The translations under genes and the position numbers were made by a program. This document shows, piece by piece, positions 24,501 to 36,463 of a stretch of 64,000 nt of DNA (position 1 is the first letter of the stretch; each line of letters opens with the position of its first letter). The DNA is taken from contig NC_088313.1 of assembly GCF_910592395.1 (NCBI RefSeq), positions 188,501 through 252,500 on the forward strand. The letters are read 5' to 3'. This stretch comes from Lineus longissimus. Taxonomy: Eukaryota; Nemertea; Pilidiophora; Heteronemertea; Lineidae. The notes below the pieces were generated by a model, which was not told the origin of the DNA, searched no databases, and was given only the letters and a program-made list of their open reading frames with translations.

Positions 24501-27500
24501 CGAGATTTCGGCTTTTATTCACCGCCAAAAATTTAACATTTAGGCCCTCTTTGTTAAATCGACAGGGAGAGTATTTTATCGAAGTATCAAGTGAACTGCA
24601 ACAAAAGGTAAAATGAATAAATAATTAAATAAATAAATATGAAAGATAGATATATGCAACAAATTAGAAAATAAATGTCTACCGTTCCAAAAATTGAAAA
24701 CCAGAAGACTCATCATTTTGTCAATTGACTTGTAAGTAAATTTACCCCCCCCCCCCTCCTGAAGAATTAGTCATTTCTCATTATTCATACTACTAGTATG
24801 CGGTAATGGGTGAAGCTCAGGTTATAGAAGCCAATGGATTCAGGTTACGGTCTTAAAATGGCATCTCTTTTCTCATATTTCAGCTCGATGATATATTCAG
24901 TAAAAGTAGTCTACAGGATTACTACAGCCATAATGATATCATATCATATCGGTAAGTCAAGTACCAAGTGTGGTGTATGGTTCCATTCATTTTGTCACAC
25001 TGCAAGTTGAGAACTATTGGCATAATCAAGAGGTAGAAAGGAAACCAAAGGTGGCGTCGAGAGTCCTTCTAGTTTTGCGTAGCAAAGAGATTATGACGGA
25101 AAGTATGTGTTGTTATATGTATATACATACATGCACGGAACATCTTACGTCTCCGCTTTACAAAACGACGTGTAAACTATTCAAAGTAGATACAGTTTTT
25201 TATACCTTCACCAAATCAGTTTTACTCTCTTGGGGACTGCCGGAAACGCATGGTGCACTTTCCTTCAGGTTGATTTGCTTTCGATGCCACGGTTAATGAC
25301 CACGTTTAGGAAACACTAATTTGCCATGTGATTTCTCTCCCTTCACTTCAAAAGGGTCATAAGTTTTCAAACCCTTTCGCTTCTGTATAGAACATTTGTA
25401 TAGTTATACTGGCTTTCTCTTGGTCACCGAACAATCATCATTTTTTGTCGTGTTTGTAATGCCGCTCGTCGTATACGAGTGACGAGTTGTCCACGGTTCG
25501 GCGCTGAAATATCTGAAGTTTTATGTAACATGTAAAAGATGTGATACAACTCATTAAGCGTTTAATTGCTTCAGTATTCCTGAATAATCAAGACCCATGG
25601 CGCCAATTCTCTTTTTAATGTTGCTTCTCTTTTCCAGAGATGATAACGGCCAGACCCAGGTCGACGTGTACATATATTTGACACCAAATGCGTACCCCTC
25701 AAAAGACGTCATGGAGAATGATATACTCGGGGTGTTGCAAGCAGCCGTAAGAAATGGCGATACCGAACCATTCGATTTCGAGGCGATAAGCGTGGATGGT
25801 AAGTTTCGAACAAAAGAACCTTCCTTGCATTAATACATTTGGAAGTCGGGCCTTTTTGAAAACGTTTATAAGCGTTGATTATTGTATTGTATCATTTTGT
25901 TGTATTCTAAAGAAAAGTTTCTCAATTTTTTTCAGATCTCTTGTATGATTTGTCGTCCTCCACTGCCAAACCAGGAACAACGGAAACCACCCCACCACAA
26001 GGTTAGTTCATTGATGACGTATTGTATTGTTAAAATGTGAAGCTTTTGAACTCCATGTAGCAACTGCGCGAGCAGGTAATTTGAAACACCCCCAATACCC
26101 ACCATTAGTCCCGATGTGGCCACCGCAGTGGTAAAAGATCCAAGTGGATCAAGCCCTAAAATCTTTCCTTTTTCCCTTTTAGCTGCTCTCTTTAGCGGCG
26201 AGTTGGTTATCGTCAACATTGCATGCCTTCCCGTGCATGAGAACTTCTCAAGCCCCGAAGCCGAAGCACTCGCTGTGGAAGTTGGAAATTCGGTAAGTTA
26301 AACATAGTTGTCTTGTTATTAGGAAATTAGGGTATTTGAAAAAGGGCATGAAATGCAACTCAGATTAGTATGTGCGAAACAAGGCAGTAGATTTATCAGT
26401 AGCAATGCTTTGAAAGAGTGAATATTTCTCATTCTCAATTCTAACCCCAAAGGAAACGCTACCTGAGGAGAACAAAATATTCCTTGAAACTCTATTACCA
26501 GGTAAATCCACCCCGAACCTCTCTGGAGAGGGGGGGGGGGGGAGGGTGTGTGTTATTAATTCATCATTCGTCATCATTACCGGTGTAACATCTGTGGTTG
26601 TTTCCCATGTGTCAGTGTTTCCAAACAATAGGCAGCTAGAGAGACCACGACTTTTCAATAGGGGGATACACAGAAAAACTTGTCAATCTATTTTTGAGCG
26701 TTCCCAAACAATGAGGGGAAACACTCAAAAACAGAAACACTCAAAAACATTACACCGGCGTTGTAACCCTATTGGATTTTTGCCGGAGGTATGGAGTCCA
26801 CTATAGGCTACTGTCCACCTATGTGGGATCTTTTACTTGCCCTGGCATAGACACTCAGGTACAAGGGACCACGGCTTTTAGTCTCATCCGACAGACCCTC
26901 GACTATTTCATACGTTAATGTACGTGTTGTGAAGAGCCAGGAATTTTAGTTCCTTGAAAGCCACGCCGGTTCATCCAGACATACAATCCTGGGTTCTGGG
27001 TTAATTTGCTGTCTGTCGTATAGAGAAGAGTAGCATTACCTTCATTCTGGTGTCCTGAACCTTATAATAAAGTACATGTACATGCAACTTCCTTTTTCTA
27101 GTTTGATGTTCTCTATAAAAACGAGATGCCCGTCCCCTACAACCTCACTCAGATAATCAGATTCGAGTGCGTCAACAAATCCCAGGCGTCAACGGTGTTG
27201 CGGCAAAAACGTGAGACTGGCGCAGATTTGAACGCACAGTGAGTAGCAATGTTGTGTAAAAGCAGAAGACTCTGGTTAAAGATAGGTTGTTCTGATATTT
27301 TGGGTTCAGATCTGTCAAAGCACTTCCACACTGTATCTTTCTTAAATCAGACCACTTATGTCTTTCTTAAAGGGAGGAGAAGATTGACAGTGCTTACTTA
27401 AAAGGAACCATCGAATATATTTGTAGGTACTGCAGGCAGGCCAAAATGTTTCCAGACAAATCTTAAAGCACATGCGCATGTATATATCTGAATCCTCTCC

Positions 27501-30500
27501 GCAATAGTAATACGTTCAGAGACGTGCAAAGGTTTTAAAGCTGTTGCAATTGGCTTTTTGTGTTGTACATGTACATGCAACTTCATCGCAATCAATTGAT
27601 TTATACTCTCTATCGAGCTATGAGTTTATGCAGAAATGATGATGAACACTCTGTATCAACATTATTTCTTTCTTCAGAAACGACGGCGGTTATTATCTCA
27701 AAGTCTACTTCTTGATCGTACTGAAGACAGTCAACGAAGCCTTGTCAGTCACGGCACAGCAAGTGGTGAATATCCTGGACACCGAGATAAAGGGCAACAA
27801 TGACTACTTAGGAGTTTATCAAATCAAGGCTGCCACTGTTGTAGTTGAAGGTATGTTGTCACCGCGAGGAACTGTGTCTTGGCTAAAAGTTCCATTCTGG
27901 GGAAATCAGGGCCATGGCGACCATTAAAGGGGTAGGCCGTTCGTATTTACTGGCGGTCCAGGAAAATAGAAATGCGTTCTGTTATGCCAATTGGGATGCT
28001 TCCAAACTCATTGAAACCCCTGCATTTCAGGCGACTGTAGTTTCTGTTCCTTTTCAGGTGTGACTTCAAAGGTTACCGAAGCGCCAACAACGACCACAAC
28101 GGCACTACCAACAACACCAGCGCCACCTACAGGTAAATAACATTCAAGTAGTCTCTCAATGCAGTCCTTATTCACCATAACTAATTTATACCAATTCTTT
28201 TCCCTGGCCGCATTAGTCTACAATATTCTCGCTGAACAGCCACACTTACTCTCTTTTGAGTACGACAACGCCCACACCGTGTGTTCTCTAGTACGGGAGA
28301 TATCTAACTTTCGTTCTCCATACATTTCAGCACCTGTCTTTCTTGGCGAGGTTGTTGTTGAGGAACGGAATTGTACCACAGCGCTAGAGAACATCTCAAG
28401 TCCTGAAGCTATTCAGTTGGCTCTTGAAATTGAGAAGACGGTACGTTTGACTTTGAATAGAGTCTCCAGAATATGAAAATGCACAATAAAAGATCAGGAT
28501 TTGCTTGACTCCTGAACGGTTTCTGTTGTCCCAATGTTGCTGTATATGCTCGGAGTTAAAATGGGATGAAAAATGAATATATGTAAGGAAGTATGAAAGG
28601 GATTTGACAATAAATCTCAATTTCATTGTGATATCAAAGTGTTATACCAGTTAGAGGCCACAACAGACCTGTCAGAATCCTTTGTGGTTGCAGGTGAAAT
28701 GGAAGGGGCAAAAGGAACTGAAAGAAGCGCCTATTTATATTAGATGATAGAGTAGATTTTGTCACTTCAATTGTTAGTGTGACTCATACATGTTCCCCTT
28801 TACTTTTTCAGTTTGATCAAATGTACCAGTCGGACCCAGAATTGAAGGTCACTTACAACTTGACTGATGTTACTGGTTTTGTTTGTGTCAATGATACTTA
28901 TGGTGAAAACTTGACGGACACCCTCCTTCGTAAGAAACGACTTTTTGAGGATACCTACGTTCCCATTGGGTAAGTACTTCATTAATACGGACAGGTAAAC
29001 ATTGTTTCTTGTCCCTGCCTGCGCCGACTTAGGCCACCACCCGAAAGTATGTTTTTTGCTTCCTTTCGTTTCACATCTGACAACAGTCCGTTATGAATGT
29101 TCTGGTTGCTCATGTACCGATCGAAACCTGTATAATGCAATTTTGTGCCACAAGTGTTGGTTAAAGTCTTCATAAGAATCCCTTGAATGGTTCTAATGTA
29201 CCGAAAACTAGTATAGAAGGGACCTTCTTTATTGCTATTTCTAGGAACCGGATCTTGGTACTGTTCAGGGTTATCCTAGTAATAAGCGAAGAAGCAGAGA
29301 ATGTGACAGAGGTGAAGGTCCAAGAAGTCTTGACGAAAAGGATCACCTCCAACAACTCTACTCTCGGGGAAGACTCTCAGGGGAAGAGTTTTGTTGTTAA
29401 AGTGACGACGATTGTCATTGAAGGTAAATTCGCTTAACTTCGCCATCTCATTATATCAATCGTTTTGTATCCAAGCCATTACCGCTGTCCATTTCTTTTA
29501 TCCACTGGCCGTCCTTGACAAAACACATGTAAGGATAAAAAAAAAAGATAATTTCGTCTGACTTTTTCGTCACGTCTATGACCAAGTGTTTCCTCCATTT
29601 TCTGGAACAACCATAGTTAGAAACTAGCTAATTCAACCTTCAGATGTGCCATTTGGAAAGCAATACACTACATGATTTAGTTTGACTTGTCAGAAGAACC
29701 TCAGATATGTCATATCATATTCTGAACTTTCTTTCAGAATTGATCATTACGACAACTACAACCACAACCGTAGCAACTACACCTCAGCTGACTACAACAG
29801 AAGCGGCCACAGTTCCGCCTGTTATCACAACGAAGAAGACCACCGCGGTGATTTCTACTGAAGCTGCTGCTACCACAACTCAGGCGGCTACTACAACACA
29901 AACTGCTACCACAACTCCATACCGAACATCTCCGACTTCAACTCTCCCTACAGAGGCGACCACAGATCTGGGCCTTGATACAACTACAATTCCAGTTGAA
30001 GTGACCACAGATCTTGGTATGGGCACCACGACATTCCCTGGCCAGGCCACCACCGATCTGGAACTAGACACGAATGACCCACCCACTACGGTAGTGGTCA
30101 AAATAACAACAAAATCGCCAACAACTACGACTGATATTATTGAGGTAGAAACCAAGGCTCCGTACGATCCCGATTTTATCGATGACCCAGCCGTTGAAGA
30201 CTTAGATTTACCTCTAAACGCAATGAATTCTGAAGTCGTTGAAACACAGAGGAGGAGGCGGTCTGCTGAGGATTCGGAGTCTGATGTTCAAGACGATGCA
30301 GAAGATTCCATTGATGACCGAGAGGCTGGGGAGTTGAACGAGTTGGACGAGTTGTCTCTGCTAGATACGGTGGATTCTGCTGCTGCCTCGATGGTAGTGA
30401 AGACTAAGAGGAAGATGCCGTCCGTCGTCGAGACAGGTGGGTTTTTTAAAACTGCTAACGTCACATGTACTAGATGGACTACAGGAACAAAATTTCAAGT

Positions 30501-33500
30501 GAACATAGATTGTAACGAAGTGACTTGCGCTGCGGCGAGTTGGGCAGGTTATACCTTGTGAAAGGGACACATTGGGCATCAGATATTTTGGTTTTCACAC
30601 TTGGAGCTGGACCGGATCGTTGAAAAATCTTTAAACTGTCATATACAGTGCACTACAAGAATTGAGCACATTAGCTTGAAATTCGCTAACTATGTCCAAA
30701 CCCACCTTGCATGAATGAATTTTCATTTATTTACAGCCTCAGTTGGTGAATCAGTTACGGCTTCACACACGTGGACGTACGCCCGCCAAATCTTTGAAGT
30801 TGGTTTTGAGAACTGCTACAAATCCCTCATCTCCATAACAAGAAAGAGAGATGCGGCAACAAACTGCAGGTAAATAAAGACAAGGGCTTCATTAAGATAA
30901 TGAACCACATGGTGAAACCCCAACCTGTCAGCTGATAGACCCACCGGAGCGAACTTGTCAGAATTCTTAACGACCGTTATCATAGCGCAGCTTTAAACAA
31001 CCTGGCCCCGATGAATACTTCCCCAGGGTAACTACTGGTGGAGAAACCTATCGGCTCATCCTGAACCAAACAATTCCCTTCTTTCAGGTCAATCACAACG
31101 TTTTCGCAATGTACAATGAGTTTCATAAAAGGTGCCTCGAAGTCCGGAGCTAGTCCATTGGATGTTGACTGGGCTGTCCTTGTAAATAGGAAATTCATCC
31201 AGCACAACTTCGACGATTTCAACCCCATCGTCTGTTTCGTAAACACGACGTCAACAAACAAGATTGCAGACGATACCTTGAAGTATTCTACCAACGAAAA
31301 CCGGAGATGCACCAGTCCGAAATTCCTCCTCCAGAAGGCGAATAGCGCGTGCAATAAACATGCGCGGGATTTCACGGGATCGAAAAATATGGCTGACGTT
31401 TTCAAATCCCTGAATGAGGTGTCAGATGATACCGAACTGTATGCTGGGAAGCATGACCTGATCAGTCAAGGACTTGCAGGACGACGCCGCAAGTGCAAGT
31501 AAGTTGTCATTTACACTGGTAGTTCTCTGTTAGCTTAAGATTTTGGCAAAGACTAGTTCTCGACGTAAACATTTACCTTTCGGCGTTTGTGACAATTCGA
31601 TGAGATGGGCTATATATAATCCTTTCCTTACACTTTACAGCCAATTTCTTTCGACTTTGTCATCGTGCGTGCTCGAGCAGTTCTTGGAAGCGGATTGCAG
31701 CCCCGAAGCCTACTACTCCACGCTCATTGACGCGACTGACGCCATTCAGCATGCTTACGGAATCGATCCCTCGATCTGTGTCCTTGTTACACCTCCAAGA
31801 CTAACCACGGACCATCGGACATCGAAGCAGTGTCATGCTGTTGATGTTTTGAATGTAATTAAGGACTCATGCCGACCTCATCATGTTATGATAAGGAATG
31901 CAAACACGAGAAATACCCAATGCAGGTAAGATAAACTGATTTCTTGCCATTCGACTTTAAAAGTTGTTCAAAAACGGTCTTCAATCAAGTCCAACAAATG
32001 TACAGGCTCTAAAGTATCTTGAATAAATGTCGACCTTGTTCTAAAGTTCACTGAATAATGGTAATGCAGAGGTTAAACTAATACATTCAAACGCATTCTC
32101 CCGTTGCAGCTCCTTCAAGCAAATGCTTATCTGCGCCTACCGCCATGCACGTGTCCGGTATGGCTGCTCACCACTAGACGTGGACACAATCGCCATTACG
32201 AATCACAGAAAACTCGAAGTCATGTACAACACACTCAGCATCGTGTCCTGTCTCATTGAAAAGGAAAAGATCCCCTGGTTGACTTTCGACATCGGACCAA
32301 ACAAGGACGCCTCATGTGATGACATTGATTACACCTACACGATTTCTAGTAAGACTTGTTGGAAGCAGATGCAGACATTGATTGCCACGCCATCTGTCGC
32401 AGGAAGCAGTAGTCTCGCAGGGAACTACGTCGGGCTTGGGGACCGGGGTATTGATAGTAATGAGGTGTGGATGAATCAAACCGGAAAATGCAGGTGAGTA
32501 AGGGATCATTAGAAGTCAATACAACGACACTCGAGAATACCGCGAATACTGAGTACTCCAACAACAGAGACCAATCCTTTGTCGCAAAATACTTAAGTTG
32601 TTTTTTTGGTATTATGATGCTTAATCAGCTTTGCCAACACTTTCGATTCAAGTTTATATCAGATTGATATTTCTTGTCAACCTTGGTTAACTGCGAAGCT
32701 GATGATCTATTCCAACAACGAAAGTTTGAAAAGTCTTTTTATGTCTTGCTTGGGACTTCTAATTTCATATATGTACATGTACTCGTGACCAAGAAAACAT
32801 ACCAGTTGCGTAATCAACTTTCTGGCCGATTTTGCAGGCAATTCTTGGATGGTTATGCCAGCTGCGTCGCCCAAGTCTCTCTCTACTCGGGATGCACCCT
32901 GCAGGAATATCAGACCCTTCTCGTGGACAACTCGAAATGGTTCGAAAGCTATTTCAACCTCAGTCCCACGGAGTGTTTCCTTGTCACTCCAGATGGAGAC
33001 GCCGGTGAGGACTTGGAATCCGGAACGGTTTCTCGAAGTGAAAGCAGTCAATCGGGTAAGAATACAGGATGACCATATACTGGTACACGTCTTGAGATTA
33101 GCTTTTAAACATCCATATGTCGAAAGTATAGAGTCTGTATATCAGAAAACAAACGTTTTATTCTAATGTCTTTGGTTGGTGTAGCTATGCAGGCCATTAC
33201 TATCAGTGAACACCATTGATGAAAAACTTTGATTCAAGTTACACTGACGAAAGAGACGTACCTTCAGCTGTAGGACTGTTGATCAAAAAAAATTTACTTG
33301 ATTTCAGTTCTGAAATACAAGCTTCGGTTCACCGTTGAGGATGTTAACTCAAAGTTCGAACGGATAGACGAAAAGGAGCTACAACTGGAATTAGACTTAA
33401 TCATGGTTCACGCGGAAATCGTGAAGCTTTATACCAAGAGTAGACTTTCCGGTCACCTCCATCATATTCTGGTGACGGGGAAGAGAAAAGGGTGAGTCCT

Positions 33501-34340
33501 CAAGGTTGGTTGCAGTGTTGATCGAAAAATCTGTGAGTCCTCATGCTGTGGGTCGAGATAAGCTCGGTGATCATACAAAGCCCGGTGGTACGCCTCATCT
33601 GCCTCATGGCACTTTGGACAAACTTCTCTGGGAGGATGTTATTCGACTATTCCGTGTAGGAACCACTGACTAATCCTCTCGTAACGGGGTTTTCCATATA
33701 CTCAGCCTCACGAGATTTCAATCATGATGTAAGCCTTGAGCGACTGAGCTGAATCTTATATCTCCGGATGCACTGAGTGAGATGGGTGGCCGGGAACGAC
33801 AATCCGGCACATTTTACAATGATCATATTTTGGTCATTGCCGAAAGATTAGGCTTGTTTGTATCAGTGGGAAACAACGGGCTGTAACAACGTTAACTTTC
33901 TTTCACAGGAAATCAGGTTTGTCCGTGACAATGACAGCCGACGTGGAGACCAGTGGTGATCACTTGGAGAGGGAGATCCCGCTCATACTGAGCCGGGCTG
34001 CACTCAAAAAGAAGCTGCAGATAGAAGTATTGGTGACGTCAATTACAGGAGAAGGTAAGTGTGAAAATCAGACATTCCAAGATGAAACAGTAAGCCCGCA
34101 CTAGCATTCCTCTCCCCACTCCTCTGTTACTCTCGAGGATCGCTTCTCCACGGAAGTGACGAACGTCTCTTGTTAGTCTCAACATCAAATGCGACGCACC
34201 TGTATCATTCTCGGGGAACGCTTCTCCACGGTAGTATCAACGCACCTCTGTCATCCTCGGGAATGGCTTCTCCCAAAAAGTGACGCCTTTATACCCGTAT
34301 TCTGATCGTTTTTCTCCTTCTCTTTTCAGTTATGACGTAG
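21519..34340 (+). CDS. Type II membrane SEA/mucin protein with cysteine repeats
   Basis: Twenty-four phase-consistent exons: 21519-21563, 23316-23502, 23741-23905, 24115-24171, 24498-24607, 24884-24951, 25638-25798, 25936-26001, 26183-26292, 27102-27238, 27678-27850, 28058-28132, 28331-28440, 28812-28969, 29245-29423, 29738-30436, 30737-30869, 31088-31498, 31641-31925, 32110-32493, 32838-33055, 33308-33491, 33909-34054 and 34330-34340, giving about 1,423 residues. Order: cytoplasmic N-terminus; one membrane span at about 108-131 after a YRRRLCC stop-transfer; SEA1 (152-264); SEA2 (287-426) and SEA3 (452-600), separated by Thr/Pro linkers; a Thr-rich mucin segment with RRRRS (about 601-833); four cysteine-repeat exons (about 834-1310); and a SEA4-like domain. 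SEA2 and SEA3 carry RQKR and RKKR in the loop where SEA domains are normally cleaved. The start ATG at 21519 has A at -3. It is likely a cell-surface or shed mucin; no orthologue is recognised. Confidence 0.82.
22859..23004 (+). repeat. 40-bp direct repeat pair in SEA-gene intron 1
   Basis: A unit beginning TGTACAATAATCGTC and followed by AAACCAACA and an A-rich tail occurs at about 22861-22900 and again at about 22967-23004, with a few mismatches. The spacing is about 106 bp. Confidence 0.8.
24498..29423 (+). repeat. Triplicated SEA exon cassette (intron phases 1-0-2-1)
   Basis: Each of the first three SEA domains is encoded by three exons with the same border phases: 24498-24607/24884-24951/25638-25798, 26183-26292/27102-27238/27678-27850, and 28331-28440/28812-28969/29245-29423. 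The first exon is 110 bp in all three. The second and third cassettes share ENFSSPEA / ENISSPEA and begin the middle exon with FDxxY. A separate linker exon rich in Thr/Pro (25936-26001, 28058-28132) precedes cassettes two and three. This is tandem duplication of a whole multi-exon domain. Confidence 0.85.
29738..30156 (+). repeat. Thr-rich mucin-like coding segment
   Basis: The 5' half of the 699-bp exon encodes runs of Thr broken by Ala, Pro and Val, typical of an O-glycosylated stalk. It includes three imperfect copies of a TTDLGLDTTTIP-type unit (about 29958-30078). The remainder of the exon is acidic, with a furin-type QRRRRS site encoded near 30250-30265. Confidence 0.8.
30737..33055 (+). 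repeat. Exon-encoded cysteine-rich repeat array
   Basis: Exons 31088-31498, 31641-31925, 32110-32493 and 32838-33055 each begin just after a codon for Cys that closes the previous exon (TGC then A, phase 2). Each opens with a similar helix-like block: an aromatic residue at about +3, Cys at about +9, then C/A-S-P or C-T, then a Cys about 30 residues on (SICVLVTP, VSCLI, TECFLVTP, IVCFV). Complete units have six cysteines. Exon 30737-30869 encodes only the second half of a unit. I do not recognise the domain. Confidence 0.7.
34120..34290 (+). repeat. Degenerate repeat in last SEA-gene intron
   Basis: Three diverged copies of a segment containing CTGTNACTCTCGNGGA and CGCTTCTCC-ACGG, about 70 bp apart. 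Confidence 0.65.
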
Positions 34341-35552
34341 CAGATGAGGAGTTCTGTACTGTAAATTTTCAGGAACGTCTGTGATTATTCATCAGGACAT
34401 TTTATTATTTATTACACTGTCAATGAAAGAAAACTGCATAATGGACTATAAAGGGTGTCCCAACACAATGTCAACGAAAGAGAGGAGCTAAAGTTGTGAT
34501 AACTCAGTGTATATACATGTAGATGTATAGGAGAAACGTTCGTCTGATGAAACATTTGATTGTGATTTTATCATCTTATTCAAAACAATCTGTCAGTCGG
34601 ATCGATAAGGCATGTGCATTTTTGGGAACCCTGATTATGTGAAAAAAACAGAGCATATTTTCTATATACCACGGTGCTATCGATCTCAGTATAGGATTCA
34701 TTATTAGAGATGTAAATATATAAATTTTAGAGAAGATACTTAACTGACGTTGTAGCAATATTGAATTGTGTTCTACTGTTTGATTGCTCCAAGGTTGAGG
34801 AGGCAATGACCCTTGAGACCAGACGCTTGAGAACAGCTCTGACCCTTGAGACCAGACGCTTGAGAACAGCTCTGACCCTTGAGACCAGACGCTTGAGAAC
34901 AGCTCTGACCAACCATTATGACAAGTGATGGATAAGACATCAGTGATGCGATGCACAATTTGTAATTACTAGCACTGTGTCCCGGACAGGTGTATAGTTG
35001 TGCCGACAGACACAAGAACTTTATCAGTATTGGCTATTTTGGTCGCAATATTTTTATAGGTACTGATTCTCTACAATGGGTATAGTTTCGTTCACTTTCG
35101 ACGGGGCCAGATAACTTTCGATGAAGTTAGTGTAAGGGCTCTAAAATCATATGGAATACGAGCCTGTTATGTTTGAGAGAACACCGGACATCGTTTTTCG
35201 TTCACGTCACTGCACTGTCCAATTTTTATTTCTGTATGCATAACACATCAAATATATACAGGAAACTGCGCGTTTTAGTCATGAATGTATTGCTTTTTTG
35301 GTCGTTAATACCAAGGGGAAAAAACTTATGTTATTACCCCCGTCATTGCATGTACATACATATATTTGTTGTCCAGGTCTCTGACACGGACCTATGCGTG
35401 CTATAGGTTCGTGGCTCTGACCCCTTCATTTACTGCTTGAACTCCTTCTAATCCGTGTAGTTACATTATGTACATGTATATTTATACGGGTGATGATTGC
35501 CTCGGATATTCTTCATGTATTGCATTGATGATATTTCATGACACATAATAAA
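34341..35552 (+). terminator. 3' UTR and poly(A) signal of the SEA/mucin gene
   Basis: No coding is seen after the TAG at 34338-34340. AATAAA at 35547-35552 is the best polyadenylation signal. This 3' UTR contains the 33-bp triplication at 34808-34906. The small open frames here owe their length to that repeat or lack support. Confidence 0.5.
34808..34906 (+). repeat. 33-bp repeat, three identical copies
   Basis: Three exact tandem copies of a 33-bp unit starting GACCCTTGAGACCAGACGCT. Because the unit is a multiple of three, it creates an open frame with an 11-residue period on the minus strand. Location in an apparent 3' UTR argues that this is not coding. Confidence 0.95.
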
Positions 35553-36463
35553 ATATTGTATTTGAACAATTCACCCGAATCATTGTGTTTTTCTTCGTCC
35601 CTTTCCCGTTGTTTCTAAGACGACAGACACCCTGTATCGGGGATGGGCCTTTTAATAACTAACTGCCCAACCAGTAAAGAACATATCAACCAAGAGTCTT
35701 AGACAGTATCACGTGACAGAGGAAAACTGTTTTGTTTTTATCAAAGGTACTATCATGGCTTTTTAAGATAGCTTACCTAAACACCTCGTGAAGTATGTCT
35801 TGCACTATTGCTTATACTAAATTGCCGTTATCAAGAGAGTGGTTGAGTCACTCTAGCGTTATTCCAACGTTAGTGCCATCACAGGCAGATGTCTTGAATG
35901 TCTCCCTGTAGAGACCAAGTCACAACCAATCGGTCTAGATCGCATATCCTAAAGACGAAGCCACAAACCATTGCAACAGCAAAGAGAGCATTCTACTGAC
36001 ATTCTTCTTCGTCATCACCTTTCCCCGATGGTAATGCTTTACTCGAAAGTCGAAGCAATGAGGTCGTGAAGACAGCCGATTGTCTTGCAAGACGTTTAGT
36101 TACTACAACAGTCCAAAGACGTCACTAGCTAACGCTGCTAATCTCCGCACATGGATCGTGTCGTCGTCATGCGCAACTGTGATACTGCATTGGAGTTTGC
36201 CAAATATCTCGTCTGTGATTGGTTAAACAAAAGAACAGTCAACTTTTCTAGCCAATCAGGATCCCTTCAGCCACGTGGCGTGACGTGACAACCGTATCAA
36301 CGCAACTAATTTCGTTTGGGGAATTCGCGCAAGCAACGTCGTTTCGATTTTGCTCTCGTAAAAAACCAAATATTGCTACTTTAGCCGGTCTTAGATACTT
36401 TTTTTTGATCGAATACTGTCGCACAATATCTTGCGTTCATACAGAACCTCTAGTTTCACCAAC
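35553..36463. promoter_or_regulatory. Intergenic region and prominin promoter
   Basis: No exon is recognised. The interval from the SEA-gene poly(A) signal to the prominin ATG must contain the prominin promoter. The sequence near 36130-36300 has more CG dinucleotides than its surroundings. No TATA box can be assigned with confidence. Confidence 0.35.

Noticed and set aside
29880-30155. 91-codon minus-strand open frame
   Set aside because: Shadow of the Thr-rich mucin exon on the plus strand.
30980-31405. 141-codon minus-strand open frame
   Set aside because: Antisense shadow of exon 31088-31498, whose plus-strand frame has good splice sites and a conserved cysteine pattern.
34576-35015. Minus-strand open frames with an 11-residue repeat
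   Set aside because: Produced by the 33-bp triplication in an apparent 3' UTR; no splice or homology support.
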